A DNA stretch of 64,000 nucleotides from JBFHFS01 sp041583495 (GCA_041583495.1 JBFHFS010000027.1:8061-72060), one strand, 5' to 3'; shown: positions 1 through 8,488, counted from the first letter of the stretch. Made by a program: numbers and translations. Notes: generated by a model not told the origin, from the letters alone.

Positions 1-158
1 ATGATCTCATTCCTGGAAACATGGTGCGGAACGATGTGTCTTTTCCGCTTCTCTTCAGTTAGATACTCCAAAATTTCGAAAATCCGTTTTTTCATTTCCG
101 CTTGCGTTTGAACTATCATTTGCAAAAAGTTATTAAATGTTAAACTTCTGTCATTCAT
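1..158 (-). CDS. Hypothetical phage protein, N-terminal part, cut by the window edge
   Basis: A minus-strand frame opens with ATG at 156-158 and stays open to position 1 (52 codons). A strong Shine-Dalgarno match, AAAGGAGG, lies about 14 nt upstream (around 172-180), which supports the start. The peptide begins MNDRSLTFNNFLQMIVQTQA and continues with a charged amphipathic helix (EEKRKRH). This style of N-terminus is common ahead of helix-turn-helix or short coiled-coil proteins, but no family can be named from 52 residues. Confidence 0.45.
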   Translation of the reverse strand, partial: MNDRSLTFNNFLQMIVQTQAEMKKRIFEILEYLTEEKRKRHIVPHHVSRNEI

Positions 159-324
159 ATCCGACCAACACCCCTCCTTTAGCGCCTTTTGGAAATTCGG
201 CTCTGAACGTTTTACCTTAAAAGTCTAAAATTCGACTTCAAAAAAACTCTAATATTATATTTTATGCTACATTTGATCATTGTTGTTCTAATCTGTTTTT
301 AATCAACTAATATTCAATTCCCTC

Positions 325-873
325 ATGAATAATGATGAAATAAAAAACATTGATTGCATTGACTATTACTCGTGTATTGGAGAATACATCACTGAGTTTA
401 AAAACACTCTTCAAAAGATGTTTTTTAACTTATCAATTGCCTATCCATTAGGGGACATAAAGGAAATTTGCTCATCCGAAGGGTACATCCCTAAAGAAGG
501 CTTAACCCCTGAACTACTTATATTGTATTTTGACTGTTTATCACAAAGGATACTCAAGTCCATAGAAGAGTCACAAGAACTATTAGTCTCAATTACGGAT
601 GTTAGGGATCGCTTTTCTGAACATATAAATATCAGAGAGCGAATTCTACATTCAACTCGCATATCTGATCCGGAATTAGAATCTGAAAAAAAGATGGTTG
701 ATCCCACTTCCGGCATAAGATCAACCGGAGAGGACAGAGAACTTTCTGTCGATGACAAAATGAATAGGATAAAGGCCCAAATCATTGAGCTGAGAACTCT
801 GTCGAAAGACTTTAAATCGGTAATGGATGCTTTATTCGTTTCCCATCACGAAAGTATTTTTCTAAAAAAATAA
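325..873 (+). CDS. Hypothetical protein, lone plus-strand gene at the prophage left side
   Basis: A 182-residue protein, acidic and helical, with no signal peptide or membrane segment and no recognised motif. It is the only plus-strand gene left of the repressor and diverges from the partial minus-strand gene at 1-158, with a 166-bp AT-rich interval between them. That makes it a candidate cargo (moron) gene with its own promoter rather than part of the early operon. A frame on the opposite strand covers the same bases, but base composition and length favour the plus-strand reading. Function unknown. Confidence 0.5.
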   Translation: MNNDEIKNIDCIDYYSCIGEYITEFKNTLQKMFFNLSIAYPLGDIKEICSSEGYIPKEGLTPELLILYFDCLSQRILKSIEESQELLVSITDVRDRFSEHINIRERILHSTRISDPELESEKKMVDPTSGIRSTGEDRELSVDDKMNRIKAQIIELRTLSKDFKSVMDALFVSHHESIFLKK

Positions 874-1183
874 ACCCGGTTCAAACTATGTCTTCTTTAA
901 GCATGCGTGCTTTTGCACTTTCTCCATCAGTTAACGTTAAGACATAATAAAAGCTAAGCAGCTTACTAAACAAACAGCAAGCCGCTTAGGGAGGTCCGGG
1001 ACTGCTCCCCGACCAATACAAAGCTACGACATTTTAAGAATTATTGCATTTAGGGATGAACAGAGCAAAGGTATACCTTTTAATTGAGCTTAAGGAACGT
1101 GTTAAAGCCCGGATAAGAACCGCCAGGTTCACACAAAAAGCCTGGAATTAGATCTTCTTCAAATATGTATTTGCTCATTATCG
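874..1183. other. Intergenic stretch with a possible 31-codon ORF
   Basis: About 310 bp between the lone plus-strand gene and the methyltransferase-like gene. It holds an imperfect hairpin around 992-1014 (GGTC/GACC and GGG/CCC arms) and a short plus-strand frame at 1056-1151 encoding a basic 31-residue peptide (starts MNRAKVYLLIELKERVKARI). The peptide has a coding-like composition but no clear ribosome binding site. Nothing else is recognised. Confidence 0.35.
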
Positions 1184-1807
1184 TTATGGGTTAGCATTAA
1201 AAAAGGCTCTTGCAAAACCGGTTGGTGTAACACTCCGGGCCGCTTTGGTTCGTTCTGATTTACCTCCGTATTTCGACCACATTTCGGATCCAAACAGGTT
1301 TAAAGCATATTCCTTTTGCAGGTTAGTATTAAAATCTCCATAAAGGGCAGTCCGTTTTGTGTATGGATGTCCAAAATCAGTTGGATTAAAATACATTCGG
1401 GGCTTCCCTATTTCCGGAATAAGCCGGTGCATCCTTCCAACCGGATTTTCTATTACCCACCAAACTGGATTAAACAGCTCTACAATAAATAAAACAGAAA
1501 AGACAAAAAACATTGACATCTCAATCGTACTGTCAAACTCTACATTTTTACCGTTGTAGTCTGCTGGTTGGAGTTCTTTTTCTTTCCACCATCTTGCACC
1601 ACTTCCGGCAAAGTCCGTGCAAGGAACAGCCGCCATAATGCCATGAACTTGGTTCCCATCTATTTGATCAGCGATGGCACTTGGTATCGTATCTGAAAAT
1701 ATGTCAACACCTAGTTTGATGTCATGCTGAATAACATTGTACCCAGCATCCTTATATGGCCGGGACCAGTTGCCGGTATAATCGAAAAGTGATAGAATTG
1801 TTTTCAT
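1184..1807 (-). CDS. C5 cytosine methyltransferase-like protein (phage, short)
   Basis: 207 residues from the ATG at 1807, which sits 2 nt after the stop of the upstream gene; an in-frame start further up would overlap that gene. Residues 5-20 (LSLFDYTGNWSRPYKDAG) resemble the AdoMet-binding motif I of C5-methyltransferases. Residues 62-66 (PCTDF) match motif IV with the catalytic cysteine at 63, and ENPVG at 120-124 matches motif VI (ENV). The protein is much shorter than classical C5-MTases (over 300 aa), and a target-recognition domain is not obvious. It may be an orphan phage methyltransferase protecting phage DNA or a diverged nucleotide-modifying relative. It is the last gene of the early operon, directly after the PP-loop gene. 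Confidence 0.7.
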   Translation of the reverse strand: MKTILSLFDYTGNWSRPYKDAGYNVIQHDIKLGVDIFSDTIPSAIADQIDGNQVHGIMAAVPCTDFAGSGARWWKEKELQPADYNGKNVEFDSTIEMSMFFVFSVLFIVELFNPVWWVIENPVGRMHRLIPEIGKPRMYFNPTDFGHPYTKRTALYGDFNTNLQKEYALNLFGSEMWSKYGGKSERTKAARSVTPTGFARAFFNANP

Positions 1808-1809
1808 AA

Positions 1810-2658
1810 TTAATCTGTACAAAAACCAGCCTGGCACCCTGATCCTGTGCCAAATAAAAATTCTGACTGGATAGGCATTTTGTCAATCTGGTGCATGTTA
1901 TACTTGTCGTGAAAGCGATTTTCCTGAAGGTCTTCCTGAATTTTCGACCATTGCATAATCGCGTTATCTGTGTCGAAGTTCTTTCTTAGCTGCTGGGGTT
2001 GCTTCCAAAAGCAGTTCAAGCAATTAGAATCTGCTGAAAATTGGATATCCTGACTATCCCAATATTTTTTCACATGGTAATGGGTTATCATGTCATCTAT
2101 AAGCGGAAATTCATTGACTCTCCAAACCATTTCATCCCATCTATGATTCCATTTATGAGACTTGGGGTAGTATTGACATTTGTAAGCATACTTGAAACTA
2201 TCTCCCGCTCTATTTTTTCTGTGAGATTCATCGTGTCGGTAACCAATACGCATCCGAACTGGAAGTTCAGTTCTCATGAAAAGAAACTCAAATATCGGCT
2301 CCATCTTTAGGATGCTGGTGCAAAACCGCTTCTGAATATTTGGAATCGCTTTCTTGTACCGGATCATTTCTTCCCACCCCATTCCACGAAGCCAAATTAT
2401 CTCACGGCCAATCATCTGTTCAAGATCGAACATTGTTTTTAAGACCACAGGATCTTCGGAAGTAGCGACAAATTCAGGATAATTGCCACAGTACTTCTGA
2501 AGCTTATCATTTACCATTTGCTTCATCTTCCTGCCAATCTTTGCTCCGGCATTGTGAGCATCAATACAACAAAGAGCGAAAATTTCATAGTCTGCTGGAT
2601 AATGAACGGCTAGGTAGGAAGATGTTTTCCCTCCTGATAAACTATTAACCGTTTTCAT
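1810..2658 (-). CDS. PP-loop ATPase, phage PAPS-reductase-like family
   Basis: 282 residues. The N-terminal SLSGGKTSS (residues 6-14) is the PP-loop (SGGxxSS) of the adenine-nucleotide alpha-hydrolase superfamily that includes PAPS reductase, QueC and DndC. Cysteine pairs near the C-terminus (CLNC, and GCQAGFC at the very end) suggest a metal or Fe-S site. Phage members are usually annotated as phosphoadenosine phosphosulfate reductase although the substrate is unknown. A role in sulfur assimilation is unlikely in this setting; nucleotide or DNA modification together with the adjacent C5-MTase-like gene is plausible inference. The start overlaps the end of the DnaC-like gene by 4 nt, indicating translational coupling. 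Confidence 0.72.
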   Translation of the reverse strand: MKTVNSLSGGKTSSYLAVHYPADYEIFALCCIDAHNAGAKIGRKMKQMVNDKLQKYCGNYPEFVATSEDPVVLKTMFDLEQMIGREIIWLRGMGWEEMIRYKKAIPNIQKRFCTSILKMEPIFEFLFMRTELPVRMRIGYRHDESHRKNRAGDSFKYAYKCQYYPKSHKWNHRWDEMVWRVNEFPLIDDMITHYHVKKYWDSQDIQFSADSNCLNCFWKQPQQLRKNFDTDNAIMQWSKIQEDLQENRFHDKYNMHQIDKMPIQSEFLFGTGSGCQAGFCTD

Positions 2659-3254
2659 CCCCTCAAACTCCTCCCATCAAAAACCACTCGCTTGCAGGTT
2701 GCTTTAATCCGGTCAATCGTCCGGATCCCATATTTGGATTCAATGGCCCGGCCATCCAAATTACTTGTGATAATGACCAAATTTCCACGTTTCTCTGCCT
2801 GGTCAATGATTTCAGGAAAAGCCCAACGCCGTTCGCCAAAATCAATCCGGACATCTTCTGTTCCTACATCATCCAGGCTGACAACCCGCTTTTTGAGGAT
2901 CTCATCCAACTGCTCATTCATCTGTTGGGCATCGTAAACAGAGACAACCCGGCGGTAATACTTCAAAAGGATTGCGGGAATCACAATTTTCGAAAGGACT
3001 GTTTTTCCCCGGCCATTAGCCCCAAAAAGAAAGAGTCCCCTCCCCTGGTTGTCTCTCAACCAGTCTGACACTTGTTCATACTCCGGCAACCATTTTGCCT
3101 GTGGTCCAACAAAATACCCCAAAGCAGCTTTTAGCACATCTCTGGGGTTTCCGATCCTGTTCAGAAATATCTTATTGGGAAAATCGTAGCCATGAATCAT
3201 CATTTGATTGGCCATTTCCTCAAATTCTTTCAATTGTTTCAAAATGCCTCCCAT
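2655..3254 (-). CDS. DnaC-type helicase loader ATPase
   Basis: 199-residue AAA+ protein. Walker A is GANGRGKT at 78-85, Walker B VVSLDD at 124-129, the sensor-I strand IITSN at 161-165, and an arginine-rich RTIDRIKATC segment at 178-187 corresponds to the sensor-II/arginine-finger region of DnaC/IstB proteins. It is expected to load the host DnaB helicase at the phage origin. It overlaps the upstream initiator gene (3239-4024), giving an initiator-loader order like lambda O-P. Confidence 0.85.
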   Translation of the reverse strand: MGGILKQLKEFEEMANQMMIHGYDFPNKIFLNRIGNPRDVLKAALGYFVGPQAKWLPEYEQVSDWLRDNQGRGLFLFGANGRGKTVLSKIVIPAILLKYYRRVVSVYDAQQMNEQLDEILKKRVVSLDDVGTEDVRIDFGERRWAFPEIIDQAEKRGNLVIITSNLDGRAIESKYGIRTIDRIKATCKRVVFDGRSLRG

Positions 3255-4024
3255 TTTTTAGGTTGTGAATTTGGATTCCTGGGATCATAGCCATTCAGTT
3301 TATTTTCATCTTTAAACCAAACAGCCTGTGCCTTCTGTTTCCAGTTCTTTACTGAATTACCCTTTGAATCCTTCCATTCTCCAATTTCATAATACTTGAA
3401 AAACTTTTCAGCAGCTTCCTCTTTATATCCGTTCTCAGAGAAATAAGATTTCACCTCTTCCAACTTCGGAAACTGGAATTTTTTCTTTCCCCCCATACCC
3501 CCCTTATTTAGATCTTTATTTCTATTTCCATTTCCATTTCTATATAGTTCAAACAAGTGTTCAAACACTTGTTTGAGCACCTGTTCATTTTTTAGATTAA
3601 TGGATTCAATATTTAAAGAGGGAATATTAGCCTTGACAAAATCTTCAAAAGCCCTTGTCATTTCACGCTTGTAGGTCTTTTTAAAATACCTCAAGACATA
3701 GGAAGTTTTACCCGCCAAACTGCGTTTCTCCTTAAAAACTTCCCGACGTCTTAAAATCTCATTTGTTCGGGGGTTGTTCAACCGGTGTTCACTTGTTTGT
3801 TCAAACTTGTGTTTAAGCACTTGTTCGAACACTTGTTTAAATCTTGCGAACTCCGAAAACTTAACCCCAGCTAGATTCGCCAGGGTCTCAATATCGTTTG
3901 ATAAGCTCCCTTTATCGTAGTTATGCAGAAGAAGGTTTAAATACCATCCTCTGCAATCTGCATCCATTTCCGCGGTACTGGTAAGCCAATCGGAAATATA
4001 AAACAAAACAGCTGGATCTTTCAT
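3239..4024 (-). CDS. Phage replication initiator-like protein, DUF1376 N-terminal domain
   Basis: 261 residues. The start (DPAVLFYISDWLTSTAEMDA, then CRGWYLNLLLHNY) matches the DUF1376 winged-helix domain common in phage replication proteins. The middle carries repeated four-residue units (KQVFEQVLKHKFEQ at about 63-76, and EQVLKQVFEHLFEL at about 147-160). A polar Asn/Gly-rich linker separates these from a C-terminal helical domain ending in KKWEAF, similar to DnaD/DnaB-like modules. Its position between SSB and the DnaC-like loader indicates an origin-binding role. The DNA encoding the repeats forms an iteron-like array (described separately), so the gene may contain the origin. Confidence 0.72.
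   Translation of the reverse strand: MKDPAVLFYISDWLTSTAEMDADCRGWYLNLLLHNYDKGSLSNDIETLANLAGVKFSEFARFKQVFEQVLKHKFEQTSEHRLNNPRTNEILRRREVFKEKRSLAGKTSYVLRYFKKTYKREMTRAFEDFVKANIPSLNIESINLKNEQVLKQVFEHLFELYRNGNGNRNKDLNKGGMGGKKKFQFPKLEEVKSYFSENGYKEEAAEKFFKYYEIGEWKDSKGNSVKNWKQKAQAVWFKDENKLNGYDPRNPNSQPKKWEAF
3500..3840. repeat. Iteron-like repeats and AT-rich tract, candidate replication origin
   Basis: Plus-strand copies of CACTTGTT or close variants start at 3566, 3578, 3790, 3804 (AACTTGTG), 3818 and 3830, spaced 12 or 14 bp within each cluster. The 3554-3571 stretch is an 8-bp inverted repeat (CAAGTGTT/AACACTTG) with a 2-bp spacer. An AT-rich tract with TTTCCAT repeats (about 3505-3546) borders the first cluster. 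Iterons inside the initiator gene plus an adjacent AT-rich melting region is the lambda ori layout. The alternative is a purely protein-level repeat expansion. Confidence 0.45.
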
Positions 4025-4036
4025 TTTGGATTAGGT

Positions 4037-4483
4037 TTAGAACGGCAGGTCCTCATCCGTATCACCCACCGAATAATTGTCCCCTGCATTATAATTCTCT
4101 GCTGGGTCCAGAGGTTTAGACGGTTCCTGCCTGGGCGCCCTGCTACCTGGTCTTTGCTCCCTAGATCCCAAAAGAATTAGATTTGTACAGATAACCTCTG
4201 TTATGTACTTCTTAATTCCATCCTGTTCATAAGCCCGGGTCCTTAATTTCCCTTCGATATAAACCTTTGAACCTACCTCCACATAATTCTCAACCACTTT
4301 AGCAAGACCATTCCAAACAACGATGTGATGCCATTCGGTTTTATCCGGGATCTCACGCCCGTCCTTGGTCTTATATCCCCGTTCAGAAGTAGCCAAAGAA
4401 AATTGCGCCACTTTCCCATTTTCAAATTCCTTAATATTAGGCGTTCCGCCTACATTACCAATTAGAGTTACTTTATTCAGCAT
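4037..4483 (-). CDS. ssb: Single-stranded DNA-binding protein
   Basis: 148 residues. The N-terminal OB-fold is clear: LNKVTLIGNVGGTPNIKE, FSLATSERG, WHHIVVWNGLAKVVENYV and KVYIEGKLRTRAYEQDG follow the bacterial SSB pattern through about residue 105. A proline/asparagine-rich linker then leads to the acidic interaction tip DEDLPF at the extreme C-terminus, the usual docking peptide for partner proteins. It is phage-encoded and lies upstream of the initiator and loader genes, so it should serve phage replication and RecT-type recombination. Confidence 0.95.
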   Translation of the reverse strand: MLNKVTLIGNVGGTPNIKEFENGKVAQFSLATSERGYKTKDGREIPDKTEWHHIVVWNGLAKVVENYVEVGSKVYIEGKLRTRAYEQDGIKKYITEVICTNLILLGSREQRPGSRAPRQEPSKPLDPAENYNAGDNYSVGDTDEDLPF

Positions 4484-4521
4484 GGAAATAGAAATTGATT
4501 AATAGTGTTAAACTTTATTGG

Positions 4522-5922
4522 TCAAACCTCTTTAAGCAAGAGATCAAATAATTCATTCTGGATCCTAACTTCAATCTCATCATGATCACCGGTTACCAAG
4601 TTGGCGATCTCTCTCTTTTTGTTGATGATTCCGTATATGTATTGATCGATTGTGCCCTCTCCTATAAAGTAGGTGCATTGAACAGAGTTCTTTTGGCCAA
4701 TCCTATGAGCCCTATCTTCACACTGATCAAGGTCTGCAGGGTGCCAGGGGAGTTCCACAAAAGCAACTCGGGAACTGGCCGTCAATGTGATTCCAACACC
4801 AGCGGCCTTAATTGAACAGATTATAACCCGTGCTTCAGGATCTTTCTGGAACCGGTCAACATTCGCCTGTTTTAAGGCTCCGTTCATACCACCCCGGATC
4901 ACACAAGCATCCGGGAAAGCCTCCTTTAAAACCTGGCCAATCTCTCGAAGGTGGCAAAACAGAATGATTTTTTCACCCGCATTTTTCACTTCTTTAACCA
5001 GGTCAACTACAGTTGCAAGCTTACCCCTTGCACTTATCCCTTTAAGGATTCCAATTTGAACAAGTGCTTTCATTCTAACCAACCGGGCAGCTTCAGCACC
5101 TGTTTTTTGCTTATACTCGATTAAATACGATTTAAGGTCGTTTAAGGCATGATCGTATTCTTCCTGATTAGTTAGTTCTGTTGGAAAGATAGAGCGCAAC
5201 TTGGCCGGTAAATCATTCAATACTTCGCTTTTCCTTCGTCTGATGAAACAAGTTTCTTTCATCCGCCCTCCTAATTCTGGAAGGTTGTCTTTATCCAACC
5301 ATTTAGCCCGGAACATTGAAGCCCCACCAAAGTCTTTCAGCCGGTCCAATACTCCAAGAATTGAAAGCAGATCTTCCTGAGTGTTTACAACGGGGGTTCC
5401 TGTCAGGGCCAATATGTACTCTTTACCAGTTGTGATCCCTTTGGAGAACTTGCTTTGAAAAGTTGAGGGGTCTTTAAGCCTGTGAGCTTCATCAATGATC
5501 ACTGATTTAAAAATGGAAATTTGAGGCTTAAACTGAATATCCTTTAATTTAACCGGCCCTCGTGGAATATCCTCTACAAAGAACTTTTTCAAACTCTCGT
5601 AATTAGTGATAAAAACATCCACTTTTGCACCGGTCCCGAATGGGTTCAGTTCTGGTTTTGAGAACATCCACCAACTGTGCTGATTGGCATTGTTTAAAAC
5701 CATGGCCTTTTTGTCAGACCACATGTGCCACTCTCTTTGCCAATTGATTTTTAACGATGCCGGAGCGATTACCAGACAGGGGAACGCGTTTGCCCTGACC
5801 ACTGTTTGAATACTCTGCACGGTCTTCCCCAATCCTGGTTCATCTCCTAGAATGAAGCGTTTATTTTCAAGGCCGTACTCAATGCCCTCCTCCTGGTAAG
5901 GGAATGGCTTAAGCTCTGACAT
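4522..5922 (-). CDS. SNF2-family DNA helicase/translocase
   Basis: 466 residues, a compact two-lobe SF2 ATPase. It shows FPYQEEGIEYGLE (Q-motif region), Walker A GDEPGLGKT at 26-34, DEAH at 144-147, TGTP at 174-177 and the motif VI region DQCEDRAHRIGQ near residue 410, the arrangement of SMARCAL1-like SNF2 proteins. There are no extra N- or C-terminal domains. It probably remodels replication forks or protein-DNA complexes during phage replication, as in other Bacteroidota prophages. It overlaps the upstream KilA-N gene by 14 nt. Confidence 0.88.
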   Translation of the reverse strand: MSELKPFPYQEEGIEYGLENKRFILGDEPGLGKTVQSIQTVVRANAFPCLVIAPASLKINWQREWHMWSDKKAMVLNNANQHSWWMFSKPELNPFGTGAKVDVFITNYESLKKFFVEDIPRGPVKLKDIQFKPQISIFKSVIIDEAHRLKDPSTFQSKFSKGITTGKEYILALTGTPVVNTQEDLLSILGVLDRLKDFGGASMFRAKWLDKDNLPELGGRMKETCFIRRRKSEVLNDLPAKLRSIFPTELTNQEEYDHALNDLKSYLIEYKQKTGAEAARLVRMKALVQIGILKGISARGKLATVVDLVKEVKNAGEKIILFCHLREIGQVLKEAFPDACVIRGGMNGALKQANVDRFQKDPEARVIICSIKAAGVGITLTASSRVAFVELPWHPADLDQCEDRAHRIGQKNSVQCTYFIGEGTIDQYIYGIINKKREIANLVTGDHDEIEVRIQNELFDLLLKEV

Positions 5923-6682
5923 ATTTCAATTTTTCGTGAATAAACAATCGACCTTTCTCGGTCCACACCGTTTGCATCCTGGTTCTCTCCTTTCCTTCGG
6001 TATCTGTAAAAACATGGGTTTTGGTCTTTGCAAATCCTTTGTTCTGATACTTGTGGTACAAAAGCCAGGTCCCATTCTGTTTGTATTGGACCCCAAGTTT
6101 GTGAAGCTTTTTATTAAGTGAAACAGCGCTCATCCCCAACTCCTTTGCAATCTGGTTTGTGTTGTAAGTTGATTGACTTTGGAGAACACTTTCGAAATAC
6201 TGAATCTTGGGAGCCGCCAATTGTAGTTGTTTTTGCTGCAATTCTGCCCGGGCTGCTATCCTCTCTTTTTCCTCTTCTGATTCAAAAAGCATCCGGGCAA
6301 GGTCTTTACGGCTAATGCTATCCAGTTTAGCATATCCGTTTGTCATTAGCTCTTTGATTTTATCATTGCACCAAATAGCGAACGCCGGTGCAAGCCAACG
6401 AGCAAATTCAATTGCAAGATCTTCATGCATCCATGTTCCTGGATTACTTCCACCTCTGACAGTAGTATATGGCTGAAATTCAGCATTACCAGATTTTCTG
6501 GTATTGGTCAAAGCTTCAATAAATGAAATAGTTGATGGTAAAGAAAGCCAGTCGTTAGGTCTTCTACCAAAAGCCTTTGCCATTTCAGTAGCATTGACCA
6601 TTAAATTATCACCTTTAAAAAAGGTAATATCAAACCCGTTGTACTGGTATGTTTGCGGAGGGTTTATGTTTAGAGTCTTCAT
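5909..6682 (-). CDS. KilA-N / KilAC phage antirepressor-like protein
   Basis: 257 residues from the ATG at 6682; an in-frame start 24 nt earlier (6706) is possible. The N-terminal KilA-N domain is recognised by LMVNATEMAKAFGRRPNDWL, MHEDLAIEFARWLAPAFAIW and the following helix (to about residue 110). A short coiled linker follows, then a C-terminal winged helix typical of KilAC/ANT domains (TNQIAKELGMSAVSLNKKLH, and WTEKGRLFIHEKL at the end). Such proteins bind DNA and often act as antirepressors. The gene overlaps the 3' end of the ninG-like gene by about 53 bp and the helicase gene by 14 bp. Confidence 0.85.
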   Translation of the reverse strand: MKTLNINPPQTYQYNGFDITFFKGDNLMVNATEMAKAFGRRPNDWLSLPSTISFIEALTNTRKSGNAEFQPYTTVRGGSNPGTWMHEDLAIEFARWLAPAFAIWCNDKIKELMTNGYAKLDSISRKDLARMLFESEEEKERIAARAELQQKQLQLAAPKIQYFESVLQSQSTYNTNQIAKELGMSAVSLNKKLHKLGVQYKQNGTWLLYHKYQNKGFAKTKTHVFTDTEGKERTRMQTVWTEKGRLFIHEKLKYVRA

Positions 6683-7298
6683 AAAGTTTGATTTTGATCC
6701 TTTCAAATTCTTTTAGCGTGAACACCCAAATTTTATTTTTATGCAGGTATAGGTAGGTTTCACCGATCAGCAAGACATTGAATCGATCAAGGCTTTTGGA
6801 GCCCTCAGACAACATTGCCTGAAACTCCAGTTCCTTTACATAGGCTTCTCCAAAACGGCGAACCAATCCTATTCGGTAATTCAATAAATCTCCGCCTTTA
6901 AACATGTGACTATTGCCAGACCTGCTTTGTCCGTGAATATTTTGAGGATTAAACCTCATTCCAGGCTTTGGTCCAACTGCAAAAAAATGTCCGGCGTCAC
7001 TTATCCTCCCATTATCGGAAATAGATTTACCATGAAAGCAGGCATTATCTCGTTCCCGGATGTAGGGATTAACAATCTTGTTTTGTACATGGATTATCAT
7101 CTCATCGGTTGGCTTTTCGCGCCATGGAGTGGGTTTTTTGCGCTCCTTTTTACCGATTGAGATCTTCTTTTCCGTTGTTTTTTTCTTACCAATTGCTTCA
7201 AGGTAAGTGCAATGGGGACATTTCTTAGGTTGGATGGTTGAATTAGGCCGCACTGGAATTGCGCGGCCACATTCACATTTGCTAAATTTCATAGTCAA
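6630..7298 (-). CDS. NinG/Rap-like recombination nuclease
   Basis: 222 residues. Two cysteine pairs near the N-terminus (CEC and CPHC, residues 8-30) suggest a zinc ribbon. After a lysine-rich linker comes the NinG core with AGHFFAVGPKPGMRFNPQNIHGQ and YRIGLVRRFGEAYVKELE, which match lambda NinG (Rap), a Holliday-junction and branched-DNA nuclease. Expected role: resolving intermediates of the RecT-type recombination encoded upstream. The ATG two codons downstream (7292) is an alternative start. Confidence 0.82.
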   Translation of the reverse strand: MTMKFSKCECGRAIPVRPNSTIQPKKCPHCTYLEAIGKKKTTEKKISIGKKERKKPTPWREKPTDEMIIHVQNKIVNPYIRERDNACFHGKSISDNGRISDAGHFFAVGPKPGMRFNPQNIHGQSRSGNSHMFKGGDLLNYRIGLVRRFGEAYVKELEFQAMLSEGSKSLDRFNVLLIGETYLYLHKNKIWVFTLKEFERIKIKLYEDSKHKPSANIPVQRV

Positions 7299-7330
7299 TA
7301 GAGAAGGAGACCGAAACCTCCCTCCTATAT

Positions 7331-8065
7331 TTATTGTTCAATAATTACAACATCAGGAGCCAGCTCTTCAATTGCTTTGATTTGCTCATCAATAATTGAA
7401 TCCCTAACAGTATGAACAATGTCATTCACTTCAGGAGATACAAAGGAACAGCTGAAAGAATCCGGAGAAATGTAAATCTCAACCTCGAACTCTTTTGCCG
7501 GCTGACCTTTAAAAATTGGAATGTTCAACTTGAAGCTTTCCGGGATATTTGAATGAATTACTTTTTGGGCAATCATAGCCTTATAATCCCCGCGGTTGTT
7601 GTCGCTTTTCTCTGCTTCTTTCTCAACCTTCACCTTTATATCTTGGAGCTCTTTGGAAAGCTTCATTGCAATCTCCTTGGATTGAAAACAACTTCTGTTC
7701 ATCTTAACGAACTCTGAGAGTTGTTTTGGTGTCCATGCTTCACCGGTGTTGATATTCCACTTTTGTAAATCAGGATGAAGTTGCAAGGCTCCGGTAATCC
7801 TGTCCTGAAAGTAGTCGCTTTCCCGGTTTATTAATGCAATGGTCATCTTATCCCGGTCAATAATAATATGACAGGCTTTTTGAGCAATATCATTAACCCT
7901 TTTTTCAAGGTATCTTGAAACGCTTTCAATCGTTCCTTTGATATTTACCTTTTCCGGTTCTCGGGGCGGCAATGCATCACCTTTGAGAATTGTAAGTGTG
8001 CTTTTCCCGCCGCCTTGCGGGTAAACGTTAATCTGTTCTATGTTCTCTTCAGTCATGGGTTCCAT
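7331..8065 (-). CDS. Conserved phage protein of unknown function
   Basis: 244 residues, soluble, mixed alpha/beta. It has a glycine-rich patch near the start (PQGGGKSTLTILKG) that is not a proper Walker A because no ATPase fold follows. The body contains KRVNDIAQKACHIIIDRDKM and a C-terminal acidic segment. It lies between the nuclease cluster and ninG, in the place where phages often carry recombination accessory genes such as DUF2303 proteins. I do not assign it to a family. It overlaps the upstream gene by 17 nt. Confidence 0.7.
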   Translation of the reverse strand: MEPMTEENIEQINVYPQGGGKSTLTILKGDALPPREPEKVNIKGTIESVSRYLEKRVNDIAQKACHIIIDRDKMTIALINRESDYFQDRITGALQLHPDLQKWNINTGEAWTPKQLSEFVKMNRSCFQSKEIAMKLSKELQDIKVKVEKEAEKSDNNRGDYKAMIAQKVIHSNIPESFKLNIPIFKGQPAKEFEVEIYISPDSFSCSFVSPEVNDIVHTVRDSIIDEQIKAIEELAPDVVIIEQ

Positions 8066-8474
8066 TTTTAATTGTTAACATTGAGGTTTGTCTTTCTTCA
8101 GGCTTGAGAGGTCTTGACGAAACCAAAGCTCCTGTTTCATCATAAAGGGCCATCATACCGGAATCCTGGTCATCTATTGCATATAGGTTTCCGGTTTTGC
8201 TCTCTGATTCAAATTTTATTTCCTGAACCAGAATTGTTTTGTCTCCGTCCAACTCTTTAATTCGGTCACTGTAATCCTTTTTTATGTCCTTCAATTCCTC
8301 CTGAAGGGCTTGGATTTTTGCAACCCGCTCAAAAAGCTTGGTTTTTCGTTCAACAAGTTCCTCTTCTGAAAGCCGTCTGGTGTAAGTTTCTCCTTCCAAA
8401 ACCTTGTAACAGGAATCACGAAGGATCTCCGCCCTTTGGATTAAAGGCGTGTCAGCTAATAATTGTCTTTCCAT
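8049..8474 (-). CDS. Hypothetical phage coiled-coil protein
   Basis: 141 residues. Residues about 40-90 form a charged coiled coil (RLSEEELVERKTKLFERVAK, then LQEELKDIKKDYSDRIKELD). A C-terminal beta-rich part follows. No catalytic motif is visible. It sits between two other unknown genes in the recombination part of the early operon. Function not recognised. Confidence 0.65.
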   Translation of the reverse strand: MERQLLADTPLIQRAEILRDSCYKVLEGETYTRRLSEEELVERKTKLFERVAKIQALQEELKDIKKDYSDRIKELDGDKTILVQEIKFESESKTGNLYAIDDQDSGMMALYDETGALVSSRPLKPEERQTSMLTIKNGTHD

Positions 8475-8488
8475 AAGTAAGATTGATT

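Noticed and set aside
1..1183. Prophage left attachment site within the window
   Set aside because: No copy of the tRNA-Thr 3' segment (GTTCGAATCCCCTCCTCGGC) was found near the left edge.
7331..8065. Walker A-like GGGKST in the unknown phage protein
   Set aside because: It sits near the N-terminus in a disordered stretch with no Walker B or ATPase core behind it.
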